64,000 nucleotides of DNA, from assembly GCF_034931005.1 (NCBI RefSeq), contig NZ_JAYGIN010000010.1, forward strand, positions 1 through 64,000. Direction: 5' to 3'. The notes under the pieces are model-generated. The model had not been told where the DNA came from, did not search any database, and saw nothing but the letters and a program-made list of their open reading frames with translations. The stretch's first letter is position 1, and every line of letters begins with the position of its first letter. Shown piece after piece: positions 1 through 8,286 of this stretch. This stretch comes from Arcicella sp034931005 (GTDB lineage Bacteria > Bacteroidota > Bacteroidia > Cytophagales > Spirosomataceae). The position numbers were made by a program, and so were the translations under genes.

Positions 1-31
1 CAACGTCTCTACCTAATTATATTAAAACAAA

Positions 32-1933
32 TTATGCACCCAAACCTGCCAAACTCTTTTTAGCTGCTTCGTAATTTGGTTGTAGCGTTAAAGTCTTCTG
101 AAAATCAGCAATTGCCCCTGCCCTATCACCCAAAGTTTGCTTGGCTAAACCACGATTATAAAAATGCACAGGGTCTTGGCTACCATCTTTTTCAATTACT
201 TGATTGAAATTTTCTAAGGCTTTTGTTGCATTGCCAGAAGCTAAATAAGAAGTAGCCAATAAACCTCTTGACATCACAATTTTATCATTTTTCATCGTCA
301 GGGATTTTTCAAAATCTGGGATTGCTTTGGCGGGTTGGTTGAGGTTAAAATACGCCATTCCACGATTCATGTAGGTTTCACCAGAACTTGCTCCACGTTT
401 AATTGCTTCCGAAAAATATTCTAACGCTTTGGGTGTATCGCCTTTAATTCCATAAGCCGTTCCGAGATTTTCCCAAGGTCCAGCATCGTCTTTATAACCC
501 AATTCAATCGCTTTTTTATTGGCCTCAATCGACTCTTCTAATTTCCCTTCTTTCTCTCCCACATATTTTCCGTAGGTATAATAGGCACGGTAATCGTTCG
601 GAAAAAGTTTAATAATTTGCCCAAATAATGTTCCCGTATTTTGCCAAGTTTCTACTTGTTTACGAGTTTGGAACAAACAAAAACCCGCAAAGGCGAATGC
701 CCCAACCCAAACTACTTGTTTTAGGCTTTGATTTTTTTCTGCCAATTGGTCTAAAAGCATTGCCAATACAAAAAATAATCCGATGTACGGAATGTACGTA
801 TAACGGTCTGCCATGATAGCCGCCCCCACCGAAATAAACTGCAAAACTAAGGCTACGGTAACGGCAAAAAAGCCAATTCCGAAAAGAAATAACTTTGATT
901 TACGAGCAGAAAAAATCGTTAATCCAACAATAATTAATGAAAAAACAATACCCGTTGAATACAATTTATTAACTCCGTCAGCTTCGTAAGGATAAAATGT
1001 ACACAGATTGATTGGCACAAAAAGATGGTAGAAATACATCACAAATCCATAACCTGCGTATTGGATTCTATCCATCATTGTAAACACTTTTAAACTCAAA
1101 GCCGAACGTTGTTCACCGATAATATGAATTGTTCCGTGAAAATCTCCTCCACTTTGAATATTGGTGGCAATCAAACCAAAAAGTAATGAAAATACTAAAA
1201 ATGGCACTTTTTCGACGATAGCTTTTGTATCAATTTTACGGTCACGCCAATAATCAAATAAGAAGAAAACAATCGGTAAAACAACCGCCTGAGCTTTCGA
1301 CAAACAAGACAAAACGAACAATATCAAGCTGATTATCAAATACTTATTTTTCTTTCCAGCATCTAAATAATATAAATACGAAATACAACCTGCAATAAAA
1401 AAGAAGCCATACAAAACGTCTTTTCGCTCCGAAATCCAAGTTACCGACTCAACTCTCATGGGATGAATGGCAAATAATAAAGCGGCAAAAAATGAAGCCA
1501 TCAAACGGCGTTTAGTCAAAAGCATGAGCAACCAAAATACCATTAACGTATTCAATAAGTGAATAATAAAGTTGGTAACGATGAACGCTTTTGGATTGTC
1601 AGCACCTGAAACAGACGAATTTATCATCATCGACACAATCGTCAAAGGGTGGTAATTGAGGGCAACGTGGCTTTTGAAGGCTTCGCCAAAATGTCCTTTG
1701 GGTTCGGTTACGAGATAATCATTTTCAATATAAACGTGGTCATCCCAATCAACAAATTGGTTGTCAAATCCACCCGAAAATGCGACAAAAAGTGTGATGA
1801 TTAATGCTCCAATGGCGAGCCATTTTCCGTAACTAAATGAAGTTTTAGATGAAACACCTTCGTTTTTAATCGACTGATTAACAGTAGATTGCAAAACGAT
1901 AGTTTTCTTTTGTGATTTATTATTTTTAGACAT
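32..1933 (-). CDS. TMTC-like multi-pass membrane protein with C-terminal TPR repeats
   Basis: 633 residues. The N-terminal two thirds is strongly hydrophobic, with the first membrane span at about residues 39-55 and many more to about 430. An acidic DWDDHVY stretch (about 62-68) follows the first span, as in GT-C glycosyltransferases that use a lipid-linked sugar. From about 450 to the end there are about five TPR units, with motifs such as WENLGTAYG and YNRGLAKQTLGD. The architecture resembles TMTC/DUF1736 O-mannosyltransferase-like proteins, common in Bacteroidota as 'tetratricopeptide repeat protein'. Sugar-transfer activity is inference; acceptor and donor are unknown. The start is the ATG read from 1933, followed by a lysine-rich cytoplasmic tail. 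A REP pair lies just upstream. Confidence 0.8.
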   Translation of the reverse strand: MSKNNKSQKKTIVLQSTVNQSIKNEGVSSKTSFSYGKWLAIGALIITLFVAFSGGFDNQFVDWDDHVYIENDYLVTEPKGHFGEAFKSHVALNYHPLTIVSMMINSSVSGADNPKAFIVTNFIIHLLNTLMVFWLLMLLTKRRLMASFFAALLFAIHPMRVESVTWISERKDVLYGFFFIAGCISYLYYLDAGKKNKYLIISLILFVLSCLSKAQAVVLPIVFFLFDYWRDRKIDTKAIVEKVPFLVFSLLFGLIATNIQSGGDFHGTIHIIGEQRSALSLKVFTMMDRIQYAGYGFVMYFYHLFVPINLCTFYPYEADGVNKLYSTGIVFSLIIVGLTIFSARKSKLFLFGIGFFAVTVALVLQFISVGAAIMADRYTYIPYIGLFFVLAMLLDQLAEKNQSLKQVVWVGAFAFAGFCLFQTRKQVETWQNTGTLFGQIIKLFPNDYRAYYTYGKYVGEKEGKLEESIEANKKAIELGYKDDAGPWENLGTAYGIKGDTPKALEYFSEAIKRGASSGETYMNRGMAYFNLNQPAKAIPDFEKSLTMKNDKIVMSRGLLATSYLASGNATKALENFNQVIEKDGSQDPVHFYNRGLAKQTLGDRAGAIADFQKTLTLQPNYEAAKKSLAGLGA

Positions 1934-1956
1934 GGGCTAATATTTGTTCATTAAAC

Positions 1957-2008
1957 GTAACTCAAACTTTAGTCTGTACTTATTTAAACAGACTGAAGTC
2001 TGGGTTAC
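1957..2008. repeat. REP-like inverted pair, 'CAGACT' family (GTAA head)
   Basis: The left arm (1957-1977) begins GTAA and carries a degenerate stem around ACTTTAGTCTGT. The right arm (1988-2008) reads, in reverse complement, GTAACCCAGACTTCAGTCTG. The arms face each other as in a REPIN. Better copies of this family lie at 48352-48409 and 55089-55109. It sits in the gap between two divergent genes. Confidence 0.7.
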
Positions 2009-2078
2009 GTTCTATATTTATTCAACAATCATTCCAAAAATACGGGATTTTTGAGATATTTACAGGGATAAATTTCAA

Positions 2079-2618
2079 ATGATGCCATCGAAAATAAGTT
2101 CTCAAAATTTCACCCTACGCCCATTCAAAGAGGGCGACCAAGATTCTTTGGTAGCGAATGCCAATAATATCAAGATTTTCAATCATGTCCGAGATATTTT
2201 CCCATACCCATATACGCATGATGACGCTTCATGGTGGATTGATGCGAATAAGGAAACGGATAAACCTGCCACTTGCTTTGCTATTGATATTGATGGAAAA
2301 GTTGTTGGAGCAGTTGGCTTTGTTCTTGGCAATGATATTTACCGAATATCCGCAGAAATTGGGTACTGGTTGGGCGAAAATTATTGGGGAAAAGGCATTG
2401 CTTCGGAAGCGGTAATATTGATGACGGATTATACTTTTAAGAACTTCCCCAACATTGAAAGAATTTGGGCGGGTATTTTTGATTTCAATAAAGCGTCTAT
2501 GCGAGTTTTAGAAAAGGCTGATTACCATTTTGAGGGAATTCAGAAGAAATCGGCTATTAAAAATGAAGTTGTTTTGGATATTCACGTGTATGTCAAGTTT
2601 AGAGAAATGACCAAGTAG
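2079..2618 (+). CDS. GNAT family N-acetyltransferase (RimJ/RimL-like)
   Basis: 179 residues, the usual size of a RimJ/RimL-type acetyltransferase, which moves acetyl from acetyl-CoA to a protein N-terminus or small amine. It opens with the typical FTLRPFKEGDQDSL strand-helix. The acetyl-CoA loop is YWLGENYWGKGIASEAV, with the GKGIA turn in place of the Q/RxxGxG/A signature. The C-terminal half has the common N-x-A-S-M-R-V-L-E-K-A-D-Y motif. Two consecutive ATGs (2079, 2082) can serve as start. The TAG stop (2616-2618) lies inside the GTAG head of the REP element that follows, so the insertion fixes the end of the protein. The substrate cannot be predicted. Confidence 0.88.
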   Translation: MMPSKISSQNFTLRPFKEGDQDSLVANANNIKIFNHVRDIFPYPYTHDDASWWIDANKETDKPATCFAIDIDGKVVGAVGFVLGNDIYRISAEIGYWLGENYWGKGIASEAVILMTDYTFKNFPNIERIWAGIFDFNKASMRVLEKADYHFEGIQKKSAIKNEVVLDIHVYVKFREMTK

Positions 2619-2663
2619 TGGCGAATAGCATTCGCTATGTTGGCGAATGCTATTCGCCACTAC
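2615..2663. repeat. REPIN, RAYT-associated 'GGCGAAT' family
   Basis: Two inverted copies of GTAGTGGCGAATAGCATTCG (2615-2636, last base degenerate) and its complement (2642-2663) with only a few bases between. Each copy is itself a hairpin: GGCGAAT, loop AGC, ATTCGCC, preceded by GTAG. The same unit surrounds the transposase gene at 38729-39307. The head supplies the stop codon of the acetyltransferase. Confidence 0.9.
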
Positions 2664-2681
2664 TTTGCCCATTTATCCGTC

Positions 2682-2716
2682 TAACGCTGATAAGGTTTTG
2701 AACTCTGCCAGCGTTG
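2682..2716. repeat. Dispersed hairpin repeat, 'TAACGCTG' family, degenerate copy
   Basis: TAACGCTGATAAGGTT, loop TTG, then AACTCTGCCAGCGTTGA. It is an imperfect version of the perfect hairpin at 20921-20957. It sits just past the stop of the minus-strand MFS gene, where it may also act as a transcript 3' hairpin. Confidence 0.6.
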
Positions 2717-2723
2717 AAATTTG

Positions 2724-3875
2724 CTATTTGTCACTACCCAATCCCTTAAATCCTTTCAACAACCAAGCCGTCAAAACAATAAGAACAACCTCAAAAAATA
2801 TCAGGGCATTTACGATGCCTAAACTATCCGAAAGATAGCCCAAGAAAATAGCAGGAATCCCAAAACCTAAATAGCCAAAAAGCATATAACCAGATACAGC
2901 TCTGGCACGTTGTTGTCCGCCATAATTAGCGATTAGAGCCAATCCGCCCACATACGAAAACCCATAAGCCGCCAAACCGACGATAAATGTTCCGAATAAA
3001 ATAATGATAATTTGCTCAAAATGACAGCCCAAAATCACAAATAAAAATCCCGTTGGAATAAGGAAATAACCAATCGTTACCGATTTTATCGGGTTCATTT
3101 TACGGATAAATGGCTGTGTAAATGCCCCCGTCCAATTAATTAAAACCAAGCAAAAACCCGCAAAAGCAGTCATACCAAATTTAGCTAATTGAGTTGGGAC
3201 AATAGCAATAACAACGCCCGTAGTCGCCCAACAAAGAGCAATCGACATATTGACAGGAAACGAACCTTTCGGGAAATAGGGTAAGCGAATAATATCGCCA
3301 CCAATTGGCGTTGGATTGGGCAAAAATAGCACCAAAAGAATACCGATTGCGGTGATAATTAGTAACAAATAATAAGACGGTGGTACTAAAGTAAACTCGT
3401 AAAATAAATACAAAGTAGTGGATAACGCCCCGCCACTAAATCCAATAGCAGTTGATAAAGAAGCCAAATTTGCCGCTTTGGTAGGTGCGTCTGCTATTTT
3501 ATCTTTAAGAACTTCCGTTAAATATGCCGTGCCTGTTCCCATACTCAAAGCCAAAGCAATTCCCTGACACATTCGGGCGATAATCAAAGCCCAAACCGTT
3601 GGATTTAAGGTAATGACCAAAGTCGCTAAAAAAGCGAAGCACAAACTAATGAATAGAACAGGCTTCCGACCTAATTTATCAGAAATTCCTCCCAAAAAAA
3701 TATAACAAGGCAACATTCCAGAAATATAAGCCGCTAATACTAAGGCAGTTTGCCCATTATTCAGATTGGCTTGGGCAGCATAAACTCTGAACAATGGCAT
3801 CGAAACATTAACGGCTAATGTCACCAAAAGCAATCCGTAGGCAATAATATGATGTGGGGCTACTATTTTTTTCAT
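2724..3875 (-). CDS. MFS transporter, 12-TM
   Basis: 383 residues from the chosen ATG at 3875 (MKKIVAPHHII). An in-frame ATG eight codons upstream would add MSFCDLCF, which lacks the usual short polar lead, so the shorter form is preferred. About twelve hydrophobic helices are visible. The loop between helices 2 and 3 carries the MFS signature GGISDKLGRKPVL (G-x3-D-x-x-G-R-K). The family drives solute:proton symport or drug efflux in the inner membrane. No substrate-specific motif is recognised and the neighbours (ispF, a GNAT gene) give no hint. The gene lies 60 bp downstream of ispF on the same strand and may be co-transcribed with it. Confidence 0.85.
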   Translation of the reverse strand: MKKIVAPHHIIAYGLLLVTLAVNVSMPLFRVYAAQANLNNGQTALVLAAYISGMLPCYIFLGGISDKLGRKPVLFISLCFAFLATLVITLNPTVWALIIARMCQGIALALSMGTGTAYLTEVLKDKIADAPTKAANLASLSTAIGFSGGALSTTLYLFYEFTLVPPSYYLLLIITAIGILLVLFLPNPTPIGGDIIRLPYFPKGSFPVNMSIALCWATTGVVIAIVPTQLAKFGMTAFAGFCLVLINWTGAFTQPFIRKMNPIKSVTIGYFLIPTGFLFVILGCHFEQIIIILFGTFIVGLAAYGFSYVGGLALIANYGGQQRARAVSGYMLFGYLGFGIPAIFLGYLSDSLGIVNALIFFEVVLIVLTAWLLKGFKGLGSDK

Positions 3876-3935
3876 AAAGCAAAGGTCGCAAAAACTCACA
3901 ATTCTAACCTTTGATTCTTTGCTTAATAAATATAG

Positions 3936-4415
3936 TTACTCCTTAATAATCAAAGCTACGCATTGAGCAGCCACGCCTTCACCACGCCCTACAAAACCGA
4001 TGTGTTCAGAAGTAGTTGCTTTGATGGATAAATCCTCTTCGGGAATATTCATAACCTCCGCCAAACAAGCTTTCATCGTTGGAATATGTGGATTCAATTT
4101 AGGTTCTTGCAATATGATGGTTACGTCTAAATTATTCACTTCCCAACCTGCTCCACGCACCATTTCAAGCACTTTTCTAACTAAGACTTTTGAATCTACA
4201 CCTTTATATTGTGGGTCTTTATCCGAAAAATGATAGCCAATATTTCGCATATTGGCCGCTCCCAAAAGGGCATCACATATTACATGACAAACAATATCCG
4301 CATCGGAATGCCCAACGGCTCCGTGTGTATGCGGAACGATAATTCCACCTAACCAAAAATCTCTGCCTTCTTCGAGGCGATGTACGTCGTACCCTTGTCC
4401 TACTCTTAATTTCAT
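3936..4415 (-). CDS. ispF: 2-C-methyl-D-erythritol 2,4-cyclodiphosphate synthase
   Basis: 159 residues, the exact family size. IspF makes the cyclic diphosphate intermediate of the MEP isoprenoid pathway in the cytoplasm, as a homotrimer with a metal site between subunits. The metal ligands are visible: D10 and H12 in GYDVHR and H44 in the segment after HSDADIV. The C-terminal GFVGRGEGVAAQCVALI closes the fold. The AT-T-S-E-H-I-G motif, which contacts the cytidine phosphate, is also present. The start is the ATG that gives MKLRVGQGYDVHR. A short-word inverted repeat separates it from the upstream hydrolase gene. Confidence 0.96.
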   Translation of the reverse strand: MKLRVGQGYDVHRLEEGRDFWLGGIIVPHTHGAVGHSDADIVCHVICDALLGAANMRNIGYHFSDKDPQYKGVDSKVLVRKVLEMVRGAGWEVNNLDVTIILQEPKLNPHIPTMKACLAEVMNIPEEDLSIKATTSEHIGFVGRGEGVAAQCVALIIKE

Positions 4416-4420
4416 ATTTT

Positions 4421-4500
4421 AGTGATTGGTGATTGGAAATTGGGGATTGGGGATTAGCTTCGACATAAAACAAATTTCCAATCACTAATAACCAATCACA
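4421..4500. repeat. Short-word inverted repeat (GTGATTGG words)
   Basis: The left arm is AGTGATTGGTGATTGGAAAT (from 4421). After a run of GGGGATT words, the right arm (4472-4500) reads in complement GTGATTGGTTATTAGTGATT and continues GGAAATT. The same words recur at 43077-43150. The right edge overlaps the 3' end of the hydrolase gene and supplies its TGA stop (4496-4498). Confidence 0.7.
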
Positions 4501-5359
4501 AAGATTCAATGATTGCTTTTTTAATCAATTGCGGATGCGACCACGGCACAAAATGATTCATGGTGTCAACTCGTACAACTTTTAAACTTTTGGCATTTAC
4601 CAACATTTTCTCGGCAAAATCCGCATTCTTGGGACTCACCAACATATCTTTTCCGCCTTGAATAACAATGACAGGCTGACGAATATTCTTCCACAAAGGT
4701 AACATCTTTTCTAATTCGGGTTTCAAATAAAGTATTTCATGATTGGAAGCCCGAAACGAAGCAGGCACTAAAAACCGTATCGGAATAATTTCCATCGGAA
4801 TTCTAAACCATTTTTCGTGAGGTTCAAGTTCTGGAGCAATTGAACCTGCCACAATGATAAGATTATCAATCAATTCTGGATAATCCATCGTCATGCGGGC
4901 AATTAAAGGTCCTCCTAAAGAATGCCCAATAAGGATTAATTTCTTACCTGATTTCTTATATTTCGCCACAATGGGTTTCAATAATTCCGCTTGATTAACT
5001 AATGATTTTTCGGCATCACCAAAATCTGAATCACCAAAACCAACTCTGTCCACCGATACTATTTTTACTATTTTCAGTAAAGTTGTATCTCTCATAAAAT
5101 CAATAAATGCTCCCCAAGAACCAGGCGAGCCATGCACGAAAAAAGCCACAGGCAATGAATCAGAGCCGATTTCAGCATAATTCATACTAATTCCTTGCAC
5201 TTCAATTTGATGTTGCATTGGCTTTTGAGAGAATCCTGCAAACTTCTCATCAATCTCTTTTTGTTTTACTTTAAAAGTTAAACACGAAGAGAGTATTTGG
5301 GATATTATAAAAAGAATTCCGTAAGCAATTAGGATACGTTTTGAGATTTTGAGGAACAT
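4496..5359 (-). CDS. Alpha/beta hydrolase, probable lipoprotein or membrane-anchored
   Basis: 287 residues. The N-terminus has a hydrophobic stretch (about 9-25) ending in LSSC, which fits a lipobox with Cys26 acylated, so the enzyme is probably attached on the outer side of the inner membrane or in the outer membrane. The fold markers are HGSPG (76-80, oxyanion hole) and the nucleophile elbow GHSLGG (145-150, Ser147). The acid is likely in GGKDMLVSP and the base in MNHFVPWSHP near the C-terminus. The family includes esterases, peptidases and epoxide hydrolases, and the substrate is not predictable. The stop codon lies within the adjacent short-word repeat. Confidence 0.85.
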   Translation of the reverse strand: MFLKISKRILIAYGILFIISQILSSCLTFKVKQKEIDEKFAGFSQKPMQHQIEVQGISMNYAEIGSDSLPVAFFVHGSPGSWGAFIDFMRDTTLLKIVKIVSVDRVGFGDSDFGDAEKSLVNQAELLKPIVAKYKKSGKKLILIGHSLGGPLIARMTMDYPELIDNLIIVAGSIAPELEPHEKWFRIPMEIIPIRFLVPASFRASNHEILYLKPELEKMLPLWKNIRQPVIVIQGGKDMLVSPKNADFAEKMLVNAKSLKVVRVDTMNHFVPWSHPQLIKKAIIESL

Positions 5360-5377
5360 TTAAAGTTATTTTTTAGT

Positions 5378-5427
5378 GACGGGTTGGAAGCCTGTTCTAC
5401 AAATGACAGATTGGAAACCTGTCCTAC
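5378..5427. repeat. Two REP-like units, 'ACAGGTT' family, in direct orientation
   Basis: On the minus strand the units read GTAGAACAGGCTTCCAACCC (complement of 5378-5400) and GTAGGACAGGTTTCCAATCT (complement of 5405-5427). Each is GTAG, one base, an ACAGGTT-type stem, loop TCC, then a degenerate AACCTGT. A cleaner inverted pair of the family is at 37850-37911. Confidence 0.75.
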
Positions 5428-5430
5428 AAA

Positions 5431-5474
5431 AACAAAGCCTTACAGATTATACGAAAATCTGTAAGGCTTTGTTT
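5431..5474 (-). terminator. Rho-independent terminator of the MFS gene 5503-6723
   Basis: Stem AACAAAGCCTTACAGATT (5431-5448) pairs with AATCTGTAAGGCTTTGTT (5457-5474). On the minus strand it is followed by a T-rich run. It lies about 30 bp past the stop of the transporter gene. Confidence 0.85.
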
Positions 5475-5502
5475 TAATTATTCAGCAAATAACATAAATA
5501 AA

Positions 5503-6723
5503 TTATGCGTGTGAAGCTGTTTTATTTTTACGCATATAGAAGAATAAACCTGCGAAAGCTACCACTAAAATCGCAGGGAAAACTGCCATATTATCTAATG
5601 TTGCTTGTCCAGCAGCTAATTCGGCTACGTCACCCGTAAGTCCTTGAGCAGCGGCCGAAGCTTTTTCGTCATCTAACCATTTCCCGATTACTGGTTGGAA
5701 AATTGAAGTTGAGAACATTCCCATACCGCCAATAATTGACATACCAAATGCACCAGTACGTGGTAAGTTTTCAGCCACAAAACCAATCATGGTTGGCCAG
5801 AAATAACATACACCCAAAGCAAAAATAATAGCCGAAGCATATACCATTCCGCCTGTTGCTTGGCTCATCAAAACCACACCAAGTGTTGTTAATACGGCTG
5901 AACCTAATAAAACACCTGTTGGGTTAATACTATGCACAATTGGCCCTGCGAAATAACGACCTACCGCCATCAAACCTGTTACTAAAGCCAAAATAATCAT
6001 CGGACTTGCTCCTGCTTTTCCTAAAACTGGTCCAATCCATTGCTCTGGTCCAAACTCTGAAATTGCTGTTAAAGCCATACACGCAAGCATAAAAATGTAC
6101 AAAGGAGACATCATCGCTTTTAAGTTATCACCCGTTGAAGCAGCACCTTCATCTTGACTTTCTGGGAATGTTTGTCCGAAGAATAAGAAAGCATAAATAA
6201 CTGCAGGAATCAAAATTGCTCCAATTTGCATTTGCCAGCTCATGCCCGCAGAAGTCATAAATTGAGAAAGAAGACTACCGATTACGATTCCACCAGGAAA
6301 CCACATGTGGAAACGATTTAACATTTTTGTTTTTTCGTTACCCTCATACATATCCGAAATCATTGGATTACAAGCCGCTTCAACCGTTCCATTACCAAAG
6401 CCAACAAAGAAAGTCGAAATCAAAAGTGTCCAGAATCCACCAGAAAAAATAGTCATTACTAAACCCAAAACGTGCGTAGCAAAAGCCACCCAAATAATTT
6501 TTTTAGGGCCCAGAGCATTATAAAGCGGTCCTCCGATAATCATTGCGATTGGGAAACCCAAAAATGCCATTTGGTTTACATAACCAAGTTCTTGAGAAGT
6601 AAGGTTAAATTCTACGCCAAGTTGTGTTAGCACACCTGCACGAATACCGAAAGCCATCGCCGTTGTAATGAGGGCAAAACAACTTCCTAAAAAAAGTTTG
6701 TCACGGTTAATGATTTGAGACAT
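5503..6723 (-). CDS. MFS transporter, probably for a sugar or sugar derivative
   Basis: 406 residues with about twelve membrane helices. GGPLYNALGPKKIIW occupies the loop 2-3 MFS motif position, and NRFHMWFPGG and QPVIGKWLDDE occur later. It ends in a short basic tail (RKNKTASHA). It is divergently arranged, 266 bp apart, from a Gfo/Idh/MocA oxidoreductase gene. This pairing is frequent in Bacteroidota sugar-use loci, so uptake of the oxidoreductase's substrate is a reasonable inference. The start gives MSQIINRDKLFLG. A strong hairpin terminator follows the gene. Confidence 0.85.
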   Translation of the reverse strand: MSQIINRDKLFLGSCFALITTAMAFGIRAGVLTQLGVEFNLTSQELGYVNQMAFLGFPIAMIIGGPLYNALGPKKIIWVAFATHVLGLVMTIFSGGFWTLLISTFFVGFGNGTVEAACNPMISDMYEGNEKTKMLNRFHMWFPGGIVIGSLLSQFMTSAGMSWQMQIGAILIPAVIYAFLFFGQTFPESQDEGAASTGDNLKAMMSPLYIFMLACMALTAISEFGPEQWIGPVLGKAGASPMIILALVTGLMAVGRYFAGPIVHSINPTGVLLGSAVLTTLGVVLMSQATGGMVYASAIIFALGVCYFWPTMIGFVAENLPRTGAFGMSIIGGMGMFSTSIFQPVIGKWLDDEKASAAAQGLTGDVAELAAGQATLDNMAVFPAILVVAFAGLFFYMRKNKTASHA

Positions 6724-6989
6724 AGTGAATTAGGGATTTTAAAATTGAATAAATTAGTTAATTTCTTGGTTTTATGAAATTTCGTCTTTGAAAAATCTAT
6801 CAAAAAAACGAAAAAATATTCATATTTCATGCACCGATTTATCAGTATTTTTATGAAAATTTGTATTAGTACCAATATAAGGCAGGTTTTAAGACCAAAT
6901 ATTAGGGCTTAAATTTGTTTCAAAACACAAGAATAAATCAAAACTTAAAATGCCTAAAGTTTATCACTAAAGGCAAATAGCTAAGAAAA
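6724..6989. promoter_or_regulatory. Divergent intergenic region between transporter and oxidoreductase
   Basis: 266 bp of very AT-rich sequence serving two divergent genes. TAAATTTG at about 6912-6919 fits the Bacteroidota -7 box (TAnnTTTG) for the plus-strand gene, but I see no convincing -33 TTTG at the right spacing. No operator repeat is recognised. Confidence 0.35.
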
Positions 6990-8204
6990 ATGGCACGTAA
7001 AATTAGAATGGGAATGATTGGTGGAAGCTTGGATGCTTTCATTGGAGCAGTTCACCGCCGTGGTGCGGCTTTGGATGGCGAAGTTGAATTGGTTTGTGGG
7101 GCATTCAGCTCAAATCCTGAAAAATCAAAAGCAACGGGAGAAGCACTTTATCTTCCTGCCAACCGAGTTTATGGTTCTTTTGAGGAAATGATTTTGAAAG
7201 AAAAAGAACTTCCAGAAGGCGAAAGAATGGATTTTGTTACGATTGTAACCCCAAATCACGTGCATTTTTCAGCCGCTAAAATGGCTCTTGAAAATGGTTT
7301 TCATGTGGTTTCTGACAAACCCGCAACGCTTAATACAGAAGAGGTTTATTTATTGAGAGATATTATCGAAAAATCTGGTCTAATTTACTGTTTGACGCAT
7401 AATTATTGTGCTTATCCAATGGTAAAAGAGGCAAAACAGATGATTAAAAATGGCGTTATCGGAAAGGTTCGTAAAGTAATTGTTGAATATCCACAAGGTT
7501 GGCTTTCGCAATTATTAGAAGCTACGGGACAAAAACAAGCGGGCTGGAGAACTGACCCAGCTCGTTGTGGAGCTGCGGGTGGTGTGGGCGATATCGGAAC
7601 GCACGCCGAAAACTTGGCGGAATACATAACAGGCTTGAAAATCACCGAAATTTGTGCCGACTTGACCATTTTCGTGGAAGGTCGTCAGTTGGATGATGAT
7701 GCCAATATGCTTTTACGTTTTGATAACGGAGCAAAAGGAATTTTGCATAATTCACAGATTTGTAATGGCGAAGAAAATGATTTGAATATCAGAATTTACG
7801 GAGAATTTGGTGGTTTGAAATGGAAGCAAATGGACCCAAATACACTGATTTTGACCAATCAAGAAAAAGGTTCTCGCATTATCCGCACAGGTGTAGGTGA
7901 TTTATCGCCGCAAGCCCAAGCACATACTCGCCAACCAGCAGGACACCCAGAAGGTTATATTGAGACATTTGCGAGCATCTACCGCAATTTCTCTTATGCT
8001 CTACGTGCAAGATGGGGCGAAGTTGCCAAAGAAAATGCAGCGGGTGGTTTAGCAGGAGAAAGCGAAATTTTAACGGGTGGCTACAACCCAGATATTCACG
8101 ATTTCCCAGGCATTGAAGAAGGCATCAGAGGCATGGTATTTATTGATACTGTGGTAAAATCTAATGAGGCGGGTGCGGTTTGGACGAAGGTGGAGGTGTG
8201 TTAG
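6990..8204 (+). CDS. Gfo/Idh/MocA family oxidoreductase
   Basis: 404 residues. The N-terminal Rossmann domain starts IRMGMIGGSLDAFIGAVHRR. The NAD(P)-contacting segment VTIVTPNHVHFSAAKMALE is followed by the family's catalytic-lysine motif as SDKPATLN (D-K-P in place of the usual E-K-P). The C-terminal alpha/beta domain carries GDIGTHAENLAEY, matching the GxxxxH substrate site. The family oxidises or reduces sugar hydroxyls, inositols or amino sugars. Length is about 30 residues above the family minimum, typical of Bacteroidota versions. It is divergent from an MFS gene and probably acts on the imported compound. Start chosen at MARKIRMGM. Confidence 0.9.
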   Translation: MARKIRMGMIGGSLDAFIGAVHRRGAALDGEVELVCGAFSSNPEKSKATGEALYLPANRVYGSFEEMILKEKELPEGERMDFVTIVTPNHVHFSAAKMALENGFHVVSDKPATLNTEEVYLLRDIIEKSGLIYCLTHNYCAYPMVKEAKQMIKNGVIGKVRKVIVEYPQGWLSQLLEATGQKQAGWRTDPARCGAAGGVGDIGTHAENLAEYITGLKITEICADLTIFVEGRQLDDDANMLLRFDNGAKGILHNSQICNGEENDLNIRIYGEFGGLKWKQMDPNTLILTNQEKGSRIIRTGVGDLSPQAQAHTRQPAGHPEGYIETFASIYRNFSYALRARWGEVAKENAAGGLAGESEILTGGYNPDIHDFPGIEEGIRGMVFIDTVVKSNEAGAVWTKVEVC

Positions 8205-8286
8205 GGTTGAATTAAACAAAATACTAAATTTCGGTGACACTTTTTAAAATCCAAATTATTACCTTTACTAACAAATAATTGGGAAT